Source: Saprospiraceae bacterium
GTDB lineage: Bacteria; Bacteroidota; Bacteroidia; Chitinophagales; Saprospiraceae
Assembly (NCBI GenBank): GCA_020630045.1
Contig: JAHDCE010000187.1
Location: forward strand, 1-7,534
Direction: 5' to 3'
DNA length: 7,534 nt
The translations under genes and the position numbers were made by a program. The notes beneath the pieces are model-generated. The model saw only the letters and a list, made by a program, of their open reading frames with translations, was not told the DNA's origin and did not search any database. Of this stretch, positions 6,931 through 7,534 are shown piece by piece; within the stretch, counting starts at the first letter, position 1, and the number at the start of each line of letters is the position of its first letter.

Positions 6931-7083
6931 CACGAAAAATTGAGTATAGCCAAACCGTTATTTTGAAAATCCACTTCGTTATTCCCCTTAAACGTAGCTA
7001 CGGCTATGCTTTGCGGCGAATGCCTCGTTGATTCCCAAAATAACGATTTGTCTTTTATACAAAAAATTTCGTGATAACATCTA
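6921..7083. mobile_element. Putative MITE-like fold-back element, 163 bp
   Basis: TAGATGTTATCACGAAA at 6921-6937 and TTTCGTGATAACATCTA at 7067-7083 are perfect 17-bp terminal inverted repeats. If the outermost TA on each side is the target duplication, the element is 159 bp with 15-bp ends, which would fit the TA-target insertion of IS630/Tc1-mariner transposases (inference; TA is self-complementary, so the duplication cannot be told from the repeat). Inside are further nested pairs: GTATA/TATAC (6944-6948 and 7056-7060), a 15-bp pair with one mismatch (6951-6965 and 7036-7050, core CGTTATTTTG/CAAAATAACG), and a central palindrome CGTAGCTACG at 6993-7002. It has no coding capacity and no transposase is in the window, so it would depend on one elsewhere. 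The alternative is a Bacteroidota intergenic repeat not moved by transposition. Confidence 0.55.
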
Positions 7084-7087
7084 TTTG
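7080..7087 (+). promoter_or_regulatory. Possible -7 box for the edge gene
   Basis: TCTATTTG differs from the Bacteroidota TAnnTTTG box at one position and lies 17 bases before the ATG at 7105. It straddles the right end of the inverted-repeat element, so the element may supply part of the promoter. No good TTTG lies at the expected -33 spacing (the nearest, 7047-7050, is too far), so support is weak. Confidence 0.25.
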
Positions 7088-7104
7088 AACAAGTAATTAG
7101 TGCT

Positions 7105-7534
7105 ATGGATTTGAAATATCATTCTTTTTTTCGTGAGCATGTCATTTTTTTTCAAGTCATGAACTTGGTTTCATCGAATTTGGAACGGAAGGATGTTACT
7201 CCACAGGTCGTATCCGCGTTTAGTGGTGGATTATCGAAATGGGTCGCTCCTTATTTGGATGTTTTCGGAATAAGTGAAAACATATATACTGTCGATGTAT
7301 ACGGTAGGAGTTTATTCGCCCCTATAGATAAGGATAATGAAGAGTTGTGTAAAAAGAAATATCAAGAATACTTTGAAGAAGAATTGCAAGAATTAGGTAT
7401 ACATGAAATCAATTTTAATGAAATTGTAAATATCGCTTTTGAAAGTGATAAAGATTTTAGAAATGAACTTCGTGATAGAATTCCAATATTTATTAGGCCA
7501 TATTATGAAGAAGAGACAGAGGAGGTTTTTTTTA
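7105..7534 (+). CDS. Unrecognised AT-rich gene, 3' end cut by the window
   Basis: The frame opens with ATG at 7105-7107 and stays open for 143 codons to the window edge; the in-frame TAA at 7075-7077 bounds it upstream. I do not recognise the family. The visible part begins MDLKYHSFFREHVIFFQVMNLVSSNL, has no signal peptide, and continues with a Gly/Ser-containing segment (SAFSGGLSKWVAPYLDVFGI, about 38-57). A strongly acidic, probably helical stretch follows (about 76-110), and the visible end is also acidic (YYEEETEEV). It looks cytoplasmic. Base composition differs from the neighbours: a hand count gives 30 G+C in 120 bases at 7321-7440, against 33 in 60 at 3001-3060 in the PLP-enzyme gene. 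With the adjacent inverted-repeat element, this suggests accessory DNA acquired by transfer, which is inference. Coding status rests on the long open frame and sensible residue composition. Confidence 0.7.
   Translation, partial: MDLKYHSFFREHVIFFQVMNLVSSNLERKDVTPQVVSAFSGGLSKWVAPYLDVFGISENIYTVDVYGRSLFAPIDKDNEELCKKKYQEYFEEELQELGIHEINFNEIVNIAFESDKDFRNELRDRIPIFIRPYYEEETEEVFF

Noticed and set aside
6880..7083. CRISPR array, because of repeated ATAACATCTA segments
   Set aside because: The copies are in mixed orientation, unevenly spaced and only three in number, with no regular spacers and no cas genes.

Overview
The window looks like chromosomal DNA from a member of the Bacteroidota, probably a cytophagal or flavobacterial lineage. 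The support is: an outer-membrane protein with a carboxypeptidase-D-like N-terminal domain fused to a DUF5686-type barrel; a TTTGCA-type promoter box just upstream of the PLP-enzyme gene; starts in A-rich context with little Shine-Dalgarno signal; and moderate G+C with AT-rich spacers. The lineage is inferred from gene content and cannot be fixed further by eye.

Layout, left to right. A complete unrecognised gene lies on the minus strand (4-756). A 429-base spacer (757-1185) follows, holding a cluster of short hairpins (986-1093). Glycerol kinase glpK is on the minus strand (1186-2661). A 216-base divergent spacer separates it from a cystathionine beta-synthase/cysteine synthase-like PLP enzyme on the plus strand (2878-3864), which ends in a strong rho-independent terminator (3887-3923). 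Next is a large outer-membrane barrel protein on the plus strand (3972-6485). Its stop codon directly abuts the stop of a small convergent membrane protein, DUF2834-like, on the minus strand (6486-6827). The right-hand spacer (6828-7104) carries a 163-bp element with perfect 17-bp terminal inverted repeats flanked by TA, plus a second overlapping inverted repeat. A visibly AT-rich, unrecognised plus-strand gene starts at 7105 and runs off the window end.

The recognisable genes are mostly housekeeping and transcriptionally separate: glycerol entry into glycolysis and lipid synthesis (GlpK), sulfur amino-acid metabolism (the PLP enzyme), and the cell envelope (barrel protein and DUF2834 protein). 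No multi-gene pathway or operon is visible. The parts least explained by known biology are the two structured repeat regions and the two unrecognised genes at the edges. I found no convincing new defence, mobile or biosynthetic system; the best lead is the right-hand inverted-repeat element next to the AT-rich edge gene.
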